Shown one piece after another: positions 30,901-40,603 of a stretch of DNA of 64,000 nucleotides (positions are counted from its first letter, which is position 1; each line of letters opens with the position of its first letter). Under the pieces are notes generated by a model that saw nothing but the letters and a program-made list of their open reading frames with translations, ran no database searches and was not told where the DNA came from. The stretch covers positions 124,001 through 188,000 of the forward strand of contig KV918800.1 in NCBI GenBank assembly GCA_002049455.2, given 5' to 3'. The translations under genes were made by a program, and so were the position numbers. This DNA comes from Porphyra umbilicalis. Taxonomy: Eukaryota > Rhodophyta > Bangiophyceae > Bangiales > Bangiaceae.

Positions 30901-32162
30901 ACCACGTGGATGTGAAGACGGCCTTCCTCAACGCAAAGATGGACAAGGAGATGTACATCAAGCTTCCGGTCGGAGCCGAGCCGGGGGAGGAAGGTGATGT
31001 CCGCCGTCTGAACCTGGCTCTCTATGGGACCAAACAGGCGGGACGATTGTGGGGCATCAAGCTTAACAAAGAGCTCAATGCCATCGGAGCGGTCCGGTCC
31101 AAGGTGGACCCGTGCCTCTACACGTGGAGCCACCCTGTGCACGGGCTTGTCTACATCCTCGTCTACGTGGACGATCTCATTGTGGCTGGAAAAAGCCTCG
31201 AAGGGGTCCGGATGGTCAAGGCCTCGGTGTCGACGTCTTTCGACGTGCGCGACATGGGTGAGGTCAAGGACTTCATTGGCATGAAGGTCATGCGAGATCG
31301 GGCTGCCAAGGTGATCACCCTGAGCAATCCGGGGCATGTCAGTTCCCTGCTTCAGGCTTTCCAGATGGACAAGTCTGCGCCTAACAAGACGCCCATGGTG
31401 TCAGGTGCCAAGCTTTGCAAGACGGGGGAGAATCTACTGCCCGAGGGCAACCGGTACGCCGAGCTTGTTGGCTCGTTGCTGTACCTCTCCACGACGACGA
31501 GGCCGGACATTGCCTTTGCCGTGGGCGTGCTCTCCCGCTACATGTCATGCCCCGAGGAGGACCACATGCGCGCGGCCAAGGGGGTGCTCCGATATCTTCG
31601 CGGGGCTACGCGACTAGGGGTCGTGTACGGCGACGACAAGCCTCTCCAAGGGTACGTTGACGCAGACTGGGCAGGCGATATTGACGCTCGTCGGTCGACG
31701 ACGGGCTTTGTCTTCACCCTCAATGGCGGGCCGATATCGTGGACGAGCAAGCGCCAGTCGACCGTGGCGACGTCAACGGCCGAGGCCGAGTACGTCGCCG
31801 CCGCTATGGCGACCAAGGAGGCGCTGTGGCTGCGTAAACTTCTGTCGGAGCTGGGCGTCGACGGGGACGCCGTGCCCATGGGGGAGGACAACCAGGCGTG
31901 CCTCGCTTTGGTCAACAATCCCGAAACCACCGGGCGTACCAAGCACGTAGACGTTGCGTACCACATGGTGCGCGACTACGTCGCGCGTGGGGAGGTTGCC
32001 TTCTACTTTCTTCCCAGCGCCGACATGCCCGCAGATGGCATGACGAAGCCACTGCCGGCCCCGGCGTTCACCACATTCCGGGGCGTCATCGGCGTTGGCT
32101 CGGATCTGGGCACTTCGGGGAGTAGCGGCACGCGGGCCCTACGTTCTGCGCCGCAGTGCTGA
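27978..32162 (+). CDS. Copia gag-pol polyprotein (1,394 aa)
   Basis: It makes the capsid and all enzymes for copying and integrating the element. ATG 27978 starts MSEYGRYAG; the frame is open further upstream but that part overlaps LTR and leader. Domains in order: UBN2-type gag; CCHC knuckle CYYCDKKGHMKRDC at 225-238; aspartic protease WVLDSGATNHMA (Asp298); pre-integrase with HRRFNHLG; integrase D,D,E core (HTDVDG, Asp508; NGKAERANR, Glu606); reverse transcriptase with YVDD at 1063-1066; RNase H with DADWAGD near 1228 and a STAEAEY segment; end TGA. Protease, integrase, RT, RNase H is the Copia order. All catalytic residues I checked are present and there is no stop or frameshift. Confidence 0.97.
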   Translation: MSEYGRYAGPRFAQLDDDYKVWAVYCRAQMIKEKVWAAVVTDRPASGSGAKSDVAAEAWDLMNESALATIQMSVKPVHLYSVTAVSTAKEAWDALKDIFEARDNACLLQLMHELSNLKKGSDENIIKYTSRAKGIRQELSMLGNQVDENTLVLQILSGLPAEYDMIKTVLENMDGKRNLADVSAKLLTVEQRGSHGRSSSATGVKSQAFAATASKKPWDKRAVVCYYCDKKGHMKRDCLKKKADDAKGNKKPNGGRREGGGGGGAPPRAALTYAASAGQAGKLNASGSTSGSSTWVLDSGATNHMAAQDAGFTVKTTGSGAKVTLADGHKVPIKGHGYASMDVGKGITTARMVLDEAMLVPDLTDNLLSVRAVDRCGGAVVFVGDACYILSDGEAVLASGVLSNASVVGSVNESENYVLKVTPVTASARAASTHMDGEAELWHRRFNHLGFENLKRVVGMVDGIPSTVADAKRVPGTVCVPCVGGKMARSPHHRSTTTTTKCELVHTDVDGPLTASLGGSVYFVTLMEDSTGFITATPIKSKGMVPDVLKARIKQLETRTGLKVKRVRHDGAKEYVSRDLQAWYEDKGITSEKTAPYSSQQNGKAERANRYIMERVRAALLDAGAEEELWAEALSSVIHVLNRSPKAGQDVTPLEALTGRRPDVKGFRVWGSRAWALKPKQQQRKLEPRTDVGRFVGYTVGGKAYRILEDGSNKVFERRDVLMEETSSKAIKMNSVPDPASTPFLTSQTDGDKEDGAMDMPEAEAASGDEYASQQSSESDVEPDEASGLDAEDGDDNDAGEDAADHDGHEVLSGSTTESGDDGVQALRRSKRKPAPKATWWERNPEAYAAEGPKGGDPSGWDLTKAPANAKEARARSDWPRWKAAEKEEYLAHKMLGTWSNTRSSNKRKAVKTRYVYDIKHDAEGNMTRYKARLVAQGFNQVPGRDFDETWAPVPSSATTRALFAVAAAKDWEVHHVDVKTAFLNAKMDKEMYIKLPVGAEPGEEGDVRRLNLALYGTKQAGRLWGIKLNKELNAIGAVRSKVDPCLYTWSHPVHGLVYILVYVDDLIVAGKSLEGVRMVKASVSTSFDVRDMGEVKDFIGMKVMRDRAAKVITLSNPGHVSSLLQAFQMDKSAPNKTPMVSGAKLCKTGENLLPEGNRYAELVGSLLYLSTTTRPDIAFAVGVLSRYMSCPEEDHMRAAKGVLRYLRGATRLGVVYGDDKPLQGYVDADWAGDIDARRSTTGFVFTLNGGPISWTSKRQSTVATSTAEAEYVAAAMATKEALWLRKLLSELGVDGDAVPMGEDNQACLALVNNPETTGRTKHVDVAYHMVRDYVARGEVAFYFLPSADMPADGMTKPLPAPAFTTFRGVIGVGSDLGTSGSSGTRALRSAPQC

Positions 32163-33042
32163 ACCCCCTCGGGGGGGGCGGCGGTTGGCGGCGGAGTGGC
32201 GGTGTCGGCGGCCCGGAACGGCTTCGGGTCGATTGGGCGGTTTACGGCGAAGTCGGGGGCTGGGCTGTATCAGTACAGCCCTCCTCGGAATCGGGATCCG
32301 ATTGTCGACGGGCTGTACTGATACAGCCCGAGTCGGATTCGTGCCGAAATTCGTCGATCAAGTCGACGTTTCGCCGATCGAGTCGGGGGCGGCCGGTCGA
32401 ATCGATATCTACCGAACGTTTCGTCGGACGATCCGATCAACATTGGACGACCGCGTCAATTCGATTTTCGGCTGGGCGGTAGCCGTTACGGCTGTACTGA
32501 TACAGCTCCAGGCCCTTGCATCGCTACGAAGGCAGCGGCTTGCGTCGCCTTTACGCCGACTGGGTGGCCTGCGGCGGTCGGGCGGTCGGCTAAGGGCTTC
32601 TCCGATGCTGTCCGCGTCGACCGAGGCGGACTTGGCGGACATCGTTTTTTTTTTTTTTTTAAGTGGCGGGGAGAGGGCTGTACTGATACAGCCCAGCTTC
32701 ATGCGTCTCTACCAAGTCGGCGGTGTGCGTCGACTTTGCGGCGGTTGGGCGGCTTGCGGCGGCCTGGCGGTCGGCTGGCGGGTGCTCTGATGCTGTCCGA
32801 GTCGGCGGTTGTCGACTTGGCGGTGGGCGGTTTTTTGGCCCACATCGCGTTTTGCGACCAAGTCGGGGAGGGGGGGTTCTGTATCAGTACAGCCCAAAAC
32901 TGATATGGCTTCCCGAGGAGGGCTGTACTGCTACAGCCCGGGCCCGAGCAGCGGCGATCGGGAAGCCAAATCAAGCTGTAAGCCGGAAGCCGGGCTACCT
33001 TGCATCCGGACTCCGGAACCGTCACAATGTAATTGGGGGGAG
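32163..33042 (+). repeat. Copia 3' region with six hairpin palindromes
   Basis: About 880 non-coding bases lie between pol and the 3' LTR. Six copies of GGGCTGTACTGATACAGCCC or a close variant occur at 32262-32281, 32310-32329, 32490-32507, 32675-32694, 32879-32895 and 32920-32939. Each has 6-8 bp arms around a 4-base centre (CTGA, TCAG or CTGC). Two looser modules of about 190 bp (32560-32745 and 32746-32910) share GATGCTGTCCG, a T run and a hairpin. A role in RNA dimerisation, packaging or export is conjecture. Confidence 0.9.
33032..33042 (+). promoter_or_regulatory. Copia polypurine tract
   Basis: ATTGGGGGGAG abuts the 3' LTR start, the usual place for plus-strand DNA priming. Confidence 0.75.
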
Positions 33043-33416
33043 TGTTGAGCATGGCTCAGCAATTCCATTTGTCTGTAATTACCCGGTTGAGCATTGGGAC
33101 TCAGATTTGGGTATTTACCTATGCACTTGTTGTATGTTTTGTACTTGTGTGTACTTGATTTGTTGGTCTCGTAGTGGGCACTCTCTGCTGGGGTGAGCTC
33201 GGGGGGGGGGGACTTGTGTGGGGAGGTGCATGCCCCGTTCTGGGAGGTGCGCCGCGGCCCGCACGCACTGAGAACTGAGGCACGTGGGTGTGCTCCGAGA
33301 GCGGGCTGCCCGACGACCTGTCCTGGGGCCGCCTGGGGTACATTAGGTGGCTGGACACGGCCCAGGACCTCTGCCATAGTAAGACAACGCACCCACTTGA
33401 CCACACCGACTTCACA
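33043..33416 (+). repeat. Copia 3' LTR
   Basis: Same length as the 5' LTR and about 99.5% identical to it (two substitutions). Confidence 0.96.
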
Positions 33417-33854
33417 TTGAGCGCTAAATGCGGACTGTGCGCTTGTCGTACGCCGCCATGATCACCAACCGGTCGTGGGACGTCGTCGCGGCCAAGTGTG
33501 GCTAGGCAGGCGCCATGACGATGCTTTGGCCGTTCTTGGTCTGGTGCGCCGAGAAGTGCAAGTTGAAGCCCTTGTTGCATCCTTAGGATGGCTTCTCCCC
33601 GCGTTGCCAGCGGTACCGCCTCTTCCATGGAGTGCCAACGTCCATGGACCCCAACGTGGTCGACCCCGTGGCGCTGACGACCTTTCCCAACTCCTTCGAC
33701 GACGATCTGCTGCTGCGCAAGGCGGCGGCGCAGTACGCACTGCACATTAGCGACGTGTTGGGGTCACCACAGTTGTGGTCCACGACGTACGAGCCGCTGT
33801 CAAGGCAAAATGACAGGGAAAAGGTAAGCGTCTGCTTCTTTCTGCCCCACGAGT

Positions 33855-35468
33855 GGGTTGTTTCACGAAGGCGAGTCTGGTGCGGATCCGCACCGGGAGG
33901 CACCCTGTTGAAATTAGGGCAAGTTTCGACCAGACATATGAATGTTCTCTGATTTCGAGCACCTTTCGAACGTCGCTCAGATCCGGTGGTGTCCAGACCC
34001 CCCGTCGTTCACGATAACGCTCCCGCACCCTTCCAATTACGGTGCTCAGGAGCACCCCCCCCTCTGACGCTGCGGATTTGCGAGGATCTGGGGGTGCGGA
34101 TTCCGGACCCCCCACCCACGGGTGCGGAATAGAGGGGTGCGTCCGGCAGCCCTGAACGCTCCGCTCTTGCCCGAGCTCGCCCCTCCCCGTCCTTCCCCCC
34201 TACCCCCCACGGCCGCCGGCGACGTTGTCGCGCTGGTGACGGCGGTGCTTGTTGCCCCCATGCCTTCCGTGACAACGTCCTTCCCCGTCTCGTGCCCCCG
34301 CGGCCGCTGCCGCGTCGGTGCGCCGCCGATGGCGGTGCTCGTGCCCCCGGAGAGACGGCTGCTGGCCGGGCGGCTGCTTGCGGCTGCGCCCGGGTCGGTT
34401 CCGGGCGGGGCAGCTGCTAGCGGCCTTCCCCTGCCCGCCCCCCCCTCACCCACCTCCCCCCCAACCGCTGGTCGGCACCCTCGTCGCTGGCTCGCCTGTC
34501 TTCTCTTTCCCCATGGCGAGGCTGCTCGCGTCTGCTGAGCGACTCGGCGCCCTCTTTACCGTCTTTGTGCGGCAGGGCGGCGGCGGAAACTTGCAGGCCG
34601 CCCTGGACGCGCCGATAGGACTGGCAACCACCAAGGGAGTGGTAACCGCCGCCGAGGACGGGGGGGGGAGGGGGCGGCTGGGAGGGGGGGGGGGGGGGGG
34701 GCAGGTGGCCGACCCGGCGAGGGAGCGCGCCGCGAAGCCGTTGCTGGGGGAGGTGCCCGTTGCCGTGCTGGTGGCGGTGGACGTGGTCATGGCCACCGCG
34801 GCGGCGGCGTTGAAGCGGGCGGCGGGGGGGAGGGGGTAAGGCCGCGGACAGGGCCACGGTAGCGGCGGCGGCGGTGACGTTCGCTGGGGGCTGTGGTGCG
34901 CTCGCCGTGCCGCCATTGCCCTCGGCGGCTGATGCCGTGATTGTTATGACATGTTACCCACCTGGAAGTTGGCCTCGCCGTCGCCCACGCGGCGGCACCC
35001 CTCCGCGGCGCCCTGCCGGTGCCCTTGCGCCCTGCCGCCGGCGCTGTCGCTCGGTGGTGGTGTCGCTCGCACTCGCGCTTTCTCGCCAGCTTCAACCGGG
35101 GGGGGGGCGGGGGGGGTGGAGGACGAAGCGGGCCGCCAGAGCATGACCCTTCTTTCTCCCCTCGTGCGATTTCTAGCAGTCCACCCGCCAGACATGCTTT
35201 TTCATTTTGCTCGTGCTCGGGGGGTGAACAGGCAGGGGAACTGCTCCACCTGGTGTTTGTCCTCGTAGCTCACCAGCAGACTCGTATGAGAAGGGTTCAG
35301 GAAGCTTGGCGCGACCGAAAAGAAGCCAATTGTGACCGTAAGCATTGCGTCAAGCCTTGTACCCCTCCCCAAATATATATGATTTGTAGTTATCTGTCGG
35401 AGGGGCCTTCGTTCTGGTGCCGGAATCCGGAGCGGATCGGCACCGGACTCGCTATCGTGAAGCAACCT
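33855..35468. mobile_element. TIR DNA element, 1,614 bp, in the methyltransferase frame
   Basis: The left end GGGTTGTTTCACGAAGGCGA and the inverse of the right end AGGTTGCTTCACGATAGCGA match over about 40 bp with a handful of mismatches, then continue through GTGC.GATCCGC. The 3-bp duplication AGT (33852-33854, 35469-35471) is supported because removing element plus one AGT rejoins the host frame (..CFFLPHE|SALVGG). A 3-bp duplication suits PIF/Harbinger or CACTA, but the terminus fits neither clearly. No transposase is recognised; the interior is GC-rich with G and C runs. Confidence 0.8.
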
Positions 35469-35699
35469 AGTCGGCTCTCGTTGGCGGCGTGGTGCCCTTC
35501 CTTGTGCCCTCCCTGCGGGAGTTGTGGCTGGACGAGGAGCGCCCCGCCAAGTTGGCCGATGGGGCGCCCTCTTCGAACATGCTCGATGCCGTGGCGGACG
35601 GCCGACCATTCTCACGCGTCAGCGTCGCCGACATACGCCTCATTGGGGAGGCCCTCGCGGCGCGTGTCCAGATGGCAGCGTGCAAATTTTGGCAGTTCC

Positions 35700-36435
35700 C
35701 TACGGCCAACCTCAAGGACAAGATTTAACTGGCGTCCCTTGTCCCGCCCTACGGCACACGGCTGGAGTGCGGGGAACCCAACTCTGCTCATGACCGGTTG
35801 TCGGAGCGGTAAATGCTGGCAGTGGCGCGCGACGTGACTGGGATGGTGCGTCACGGCGGCCAGCTCACCATCCAGTGTTCCGACTTGCAGTTTGTCAAGT
35901 GGTATGACATCCTGCCCAACATACGGACGACGACGGCGCTGATGGGTCGGGGCGAGCCCGAGTGGCACGTCGACCCGTGCTCCATGGTCGCGGTGTCGTC
36001 CAACGGCGGTGGTTGTGGTCGCTCCAGCACGAAGCTGGCCAATTAGGTGTACAAGGCCCTTTACGCGACGCGTACGGGCAGCGGCACCGGGACGCATTGC
36101 AGGGTCAGTTTCAATAATCACAACCAGACCCCGTCTGCCCTGCCTAGCCACTACAACGCGATCACCGACGTCGCTCCGCCTGGCCCGTTGAAAATTATGT
36201 ACAACGAGGACGGCAAGTGGTTGCGGCCCGAGCAGAAGTCGGTGGGGTGCGTCCGAGAGCTGGTGTACCGCTTTTCTCACGCGGGTGACGCTGTCCTCGG
36301 CCTGTTCATGGGCACGGGCACGACGGCGGTCGCGTTTGTGCAGACGCGACGCCGGTTTTACGGGTGCGACTTCGACGACGCGGTCGTCAAGGCGGCGCGT
36401 CGTCGCACTTACTTTGCGTACGTCGACTGGGCCAA
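35700..36435 (+). other. Domain: beta-class DNA N6-adenine/N4-cytosine methyltransferase
   Basis: S-adenosylmethionine-dependent amino-methylation of DNA. Motif IV comes first as VPPYG (35741-35755; the family norm is DPPY/NPPY/SPPY, so the leading acid is replaced by Val). Then come HGGQLTIQCSDLQFVKWYD, the PEQKS element (36229-36243) and the cofactor loop FMGTGTTAVAF (36305 on) ending GCDFD. IV before I defines the beta class. Stops at 35726, 35810 and 36044 lie inside it. The VPPY change suggests weak or lost activity. Confidence 0.8.
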
Positions 36436-36774
36436 GGCGAACAAAGGTGAAAGTGGGGTGACACCGCAGCTCCTCCGTGGTGTGGAAAGGGTGGCCACCG
36501 AGCTCGCGGCGCGTCGCTCTGAACCCTCGACGTCGACCAAGTGGCTGTCGTCGGCATTGAACCTGAAAGACGGGGAGCCGGCCCACACCAGGGTTCCGAC
36601 ACACATCGTGGACTTTCTCGTCTCCCTGGCCATCAATGTGCCAAACGACTTCTTCATCGTCGAAGGCCTCGCCGACCTGCTCGCCCGGCCGGTGCACCAG
36701 TGGCAGCAGCAGATGCGGGCCGTTTTTGAGTGTGCCGACACGGCCACTGTGCGAGCTGCGGACGCGACCGCATG

Positions 36775-37344
36775 TCGGGTGCGCGTCACCGAGTCGGGCG
36801 TCCCCTTTGGTGGCTTGGGCGTCTTTTTCAGCCACCCCGGCGGCTTGCGCGACGGCGACCAGGTCGGGTCCATGTGGGGGGACTTAGTATTTAAGGACCT
36901 CCGTGGAAAGAGGCCGTAAGACCAACCCCACAGACCGTATGGCCCGATGAGGGGGACGGCGCGCATCACCCACCAGAAGTTTACCCGCAATGCGCACTTG
37001 GTGCCGCTCCCGGCGCGGCGCGGTGCTGCGGCGCCGCGCAAGGATTGGCTCATCCCGTCTGTCGGCTGCTCGTGTGGCTACATCAACCACTATGGGGCGG
37101 ATATTGGCGCCGAGAAGGGCAACTTTCAGGAAGACAGCTCGACGCCCTCCCGCAAGCCCAACGTGCGCTTGCGACCCGTCAGGGGCCCGTCCGACATGGT
37201 GCGCCCCGACCTGTTTACGATGGTGACCACGTGTGAAGTGCCTTTGGGGAGGAGCTGTTTCTCGACTATGGGTCCGACTTTGATTGGGATCGAGTCAACG
37301 CGATGCTCGCGGCGTTCTCTGGCACGACGCCCCAATCGGCGTGA
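36775..37344 (+). other. Domain: SET lysine methyltransferase, C-terminal to the DNA methyltransferase
   Basis: SET domains methylate lysines, usually on histones. Seen in order: VTESGVPFGGLGVFF (the SET N-terminal GxG strand), GDQVGSMWGDLV, then after an in-frame TAA (36917) YINHYGAD (family NHxxxPN region), and, after a 1-base slip in a G run near 37246, GEELFLDYG, the C-terminal GEEL..DYG signature. It ends at TGA 37342-37344. No cysteine-rich post-SET follows. Confidence 0.78.
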
Positions 37345-38988
37345 CGCGGGCCCAAGAGAGGGAGAGAGACTGTGTGTTGTGTGCGTGTGTCGTCGGTGTG
37401 TGTGTAGATTGCAATATCTTGGACGGCCGCGTCGGCCGATCACGTTTCAGCTTACAAAAGCCTTGATTGCACGATCATGGCTACTTTTTGATAGCCCCCT
37501 TGCACGATCGGGACACGGTCCCGGGCGGCATATGGGTGGAGACTGACCGTACAACCAGTACACGGCGTGTGAGTGGTGGGAGGGGTAGGCCACAGAAGTT
37601 TGAGGATCATATGGCTGATCCTCAAAAGAAAGATCGGGGCGGTAAAGTGTTTGCCATCCGCGAACAGCGGATGTTGACCAGTGGAGAATGGCTACAAGTC
37701 GTCTGAGATGCTTACGTCAAGACCACCGCCGCTTCCCAATCACGATACGGTTGCGGACTTGAGTCGCCTTTGCACGTCAATCGCGTTCACATGCGTGCGT
37801 CGTTTGGACAGGGCCGCAGTCCCAGAACCGTCCCCAGGTCGTGACCAGGCCCGAGTCAACAGCCCACATATGGGAAAAACGCGGATTTGTGGATGCAGTG
37901 ACTCTATATGACGCTGACGAGAGATGGTGATTGGCTTGCAAAATGGGTGGCAGCACTTTTGAGCAATTTTGAACACCCAATCCGGGTCTGATTTTACGGT
38001 CTGCAACCGCCAATTCTTGGACGTTAACAATCCAATGCCAGATCGTACGTTAAAGGCTTGTGCGGCCGTGCCTGCATGACACTCGCGTTCACAGTCACTG
38101 TTGGGTGCTGTCGCCACCGGGGCTTTGTCCACCCCCCAACGTGGCGGCACCTGTCTTCACGCGACGCCCAGCGCGTTCGGTATTATATGAGTGGTGGGTG
38201 CAAACACCGAGTGTGATACTGGACGGCCCTGGCCCAGGGCCCACGAGACTGGCGGTTGTGGTTTCTTCGGTGGGGACGGCTGCATTGCTGTTGATGAGAC
38301 CGGGCTGTCGGCCTATCGTAATTGGTCGTCTCGCGGGCGCGAGCCCCTATAAATGATTCGTTGGCGCTGCGGGTCGGGGCAAAGACCGGCAGCGCGCTGG
38401 TCCAGGGAGCGACACACTCCTCTCACCCCACCCCCACTGCCCCCGTGGCCGCGTCGGTCGGGCGCGCCCTTCCCCCCCCCCTCGCGTGTGGCGGCTCGCC
38501 TTTCTTGTCAACATGGTCGACAAGCAGCGTGCCCCGCGAGATGACGGTGCCGGTGGCGACCGTGCGGGCGTTGGGGTGCCTTCCCCCCCCCACGCCGGTC
38601 GGCGCGTCGGCGTGGGTGTCGCAGCCGCGCCCGCTCGGGGCAGGGGGGGCCGGGGGGCCGTCCCCGCCGGCCTTCGGCGCCCCCCGCTGTCGTTTTCCGG
38701 GGCGCGTCCGCCTGCGCCCCCCCTCGCTGCCGGCCGAGGTGCCGGCTCTAGGGGTGTCTGGCGCACCGAGGCCCCGCCCGAGGCCCCGCCACCACCAACC
38801 CCCCCCCACCACCTGCCACGGGCGGCGCCCACAACGTCGCGGCGATATATTATGGTTCCTTTTGTTCGTTGGTGGCTGGCAGGCCCTCGCCACCGCGCCC
38901 GCAGCACCAGGAGGAGCCACAGCCGCAGCGGCAGCAGCGCGTCCGCGGCCGCACGCCCGACGACGGGCGCCGCGCGTCCCCCGATTGA
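37345..38988. other. No confident gene
   Basis: 37345-38340 is lower in GC with stops in all frames. 38341-38988 has a long GC-rich plus frame from about 38322 that could be a decayed N-terminal region of the AAA gene, but I recognise nothing in it. Confidence 0.5.
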
Positions 38989-39904
38989 CCGCGGTCGACG
39001 ACGCCACCGCCCGAGCCGCTGCAACTGCCCGACGATACGCCGGGATGGGACGCGCTTGCCGGCCAAGCGGCCAATGTGGACCCCCTCAAAGTCGCCCTCT
39101 CCGGCCTCCTGATGCCCGACGCGCGACAGGCGCCGAGGGCCTCGACCAAGAATGGGGTTTTGTTGACGGGCCCCCCCGGGACGGGCAAGACGCTGGCCGC
39201 CCGCCTGCTGGCGGGCCGTGCGTAGGCGCTCAATGGGGGCACCGCGGTGCCCCTGTGGGTCGTCAATGGCGGCGAGCTCCTCTCCAAGTTTATCGGTGAG
39301 GGCGAACAGCGCGTCCGGCATGTGATTGACGCCGCCACCGTCGCGCAGCCGTCCATCATTTTTTTCGACGATATTTGAGGCAATCGCGGCCGCGCGCACC
39401 GACGGGCGCCAAGAGTTTATTCCGATGATCGCCACGCTGTTGGCGCTCCTGGACGGGTTGGTGCGGCACCCCCGGGTGTAGGTTGTTGCGGCGACGAACC
39501 GTGTCGACCTCATCGATCGCGCGTTTCGTCGGCCCGGCCGGTTTGGTACGGAGCTGCCCTTTGGGCTCCCCGACGCGGCCGGCCGCGCGGCCATCATGCA
39601 CGTGTCGGCCGCCGCGGAGGGCGTGCGCATGACCGCCAAGGACGCAACCTGGATCGCGGACGACACCGACGACTGGTCGGGGGCCGAGCTCGCGGGTCTC
39701 TGTGACGACGCCGCCACGACCGTCCTCGCGCGGCGGTATCCGGGGTGGCCCGATTCGTTTGAGGAGGTTGCCCACAACGCTATCGACTTGCGTGTCGACC
39801 CCCCCCCGCCCCCCACCCCCCCCCTCCCTCACCCCCCCGTCAGCGACACGGCCACGTGCACCCCCCCCCTGCGCAGGAGCGCCACCACCCGCCACGCGGC
39901 GTGA
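38989..39904 (+). pseudogene. AAA ATPase (CDC48/NSF-type module), decayed
   Basis: AAA modules use ATP to unfold or disassemble protein complexes. Seen: GWDALAGQ entry, Walker A GVLLTGPPGTGKT (39151 on), NGGELLSKFIGEGE pore/linker region, Walker B IIFFDD (39355-39372), second region of homology AATNRVDLIDRAFRRPGRF with both Arg-finger positions, and a lid with DWSGAELAGL. Lesions are TAG 39223-39225, one extra T near 39376 that shifts the frame after FFDDI, and TAG 39479-39481. Only one AAA module is present, whereas CDC48/NSF have two. The 3' end overlaps a minus-strand frame by 76 bases. Confidence 0.85.
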
Positions 39905-40603
39905 AAGACGCCCACATGCCACCCCGCGTGCAGCGCCGCATACGCGGCGGGCCACCGACGCGCGGCGGCGACCTCGGAGGCGCCCGCCGCGATGGCGGCG
40001 GCGGCAAGGACGCCCGCCGCATCCAGCGCCGCGTCCCGCAGCAGCCCCGACCGCGCGGACGCGGTGGCGGCCGCCACGGCGGCGGTCGCCGCCGCCCCCC
40101 GGTCGACGGCGAGGAGCACGTCGGGAAGGGGGCCCGCGGGGAACCACCCTGGCGGCAAGGAGGGTGGCGGCCGTGCACGCGGACGTGGTGGGGATGGACG
40201 GCGGCGCGTGGGGGGGGGGAGGGGACTGGGGGGGGGCGGGTCACCCAGGGGAGGCAAGCTAGGGTGTAGACGGCGGCCAAGCCGAGGCGCGCCGCCGCGG
40301 CGGCGGGGAAGAGGCCGTAGAGGCTGCTGAGGATGAGCACGGCGCGGAGGGGGGGGGGAGCCGCCCGTCGTGGGGGGTGCCGGGGGGCGGGGGGGGGGGA
40401 TCCCAAAGACCATGGCCGGGGGGGGGGGGGGGTGGCGGGGGGGGGGGCGGGGGCGCGGGGGGGGGAGCGTCGGCGGGGGGGCAGCGTGCATGCGGGGGAG
40501 TGGCGTCGCGACAGCGTGCGCGCGACGGTTCGTGGGTTGACGATCCGGCCGCGTGCGGCACTGCCACTGATCCGGGGCGGCGATCGCGGCCAGGTCCCCA
40601 TGC
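39829..40603 (-). pseudogene. Possible multi-pass membrane protein, frame-slipped
   Basis: A segment near 40250-40340 in one frame (LSSLYGLFPAAAAARLGLAAVYTLACLPWV) and one at 39830-40140 in another (DVLLAVDRG..GVLAAAAIAAG..HAGWHVGVFHAAWRVVALL) both read as membrane helices. They are separated by G runs where the frame would have to slip. The HxGWH..H pattern recalls multi-pass hydrolase-type proteins of the alkaline ceramidase/PAQR group, but this is weak. It is convergent with, and overlaps, the AAA remnant. Confidence 0.35.
40376..40480 (+). repeat. G-run cluster, G-quadruplex candidate
   Basis: At least five runs of 7 to 15 G are separated by short spacers. It can form G4 structures in principle and is a likely site of sequencing length errors. 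Confidence 0.7.

Larger units (their letters stand above)
27448..33416 (+). mobile_element. Complete Copia (Ty1/copia) LTR retrotransposon, 5,969 bp
   Basis: It has two 374-bp LTRs, a primer-binding site, one gag-pol frame without lesions, a hairpin-rich 3' region and a purine tract, flanked by the 5-bp duplication TTGAG (27443-27447, 33417-33421). The LTRs differ at only two positions I can find (near 27667/33262 and 27788/33383), so insertion is recent and the element may be active. It landed inside the methyltransferase/SET frame. Confidence 0.97.
25942..37344 (+). pseudogene. Large frame encoding DNA amino-methyltransferase fused to SET domain, with in-frame stops and two insertions
   Basis: After subtracting the Copia element (27448-33416) and the TIR element (33855-35468) with one copy of each duplication, a single frame runs about 3.9 kb with no frameshift until a 1-base loss in a G run near 37246. 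Twelve stops interrupt it: TGA 26254, TAG 26392, TGA 26425, TAG 26569, TAG 26791, TAA 33425, TAG 33503, TAG 33584, TAA 35726, TAA 35810, TAG 36044, TAA 36917. The N-terminal part is unrecognised (a Gln/Leu-rich helix near 26500, a basic patch near 27060). A beta-class methyltransferase and a SET domain form the C-terminus. It ends TGA 37342-37344. TAA 33425 is followed immediately by ATG 33428, so a two-gene reading is also possible. Confidence 0.72.

Noticed and set aside
25942..37344. Global reassignment of UAA/UAG to Gln
   Set aside because: Intact genes in the window terminate with UAA or UAG, and long intact frames contain no internal UAR.
38322..38988. N-terminal domain of the AAA ATPase
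   Set aside because: Frame is open but Pro/Ala/Arg-rich with no recognisable CDC48-N or NSF-N pattern.
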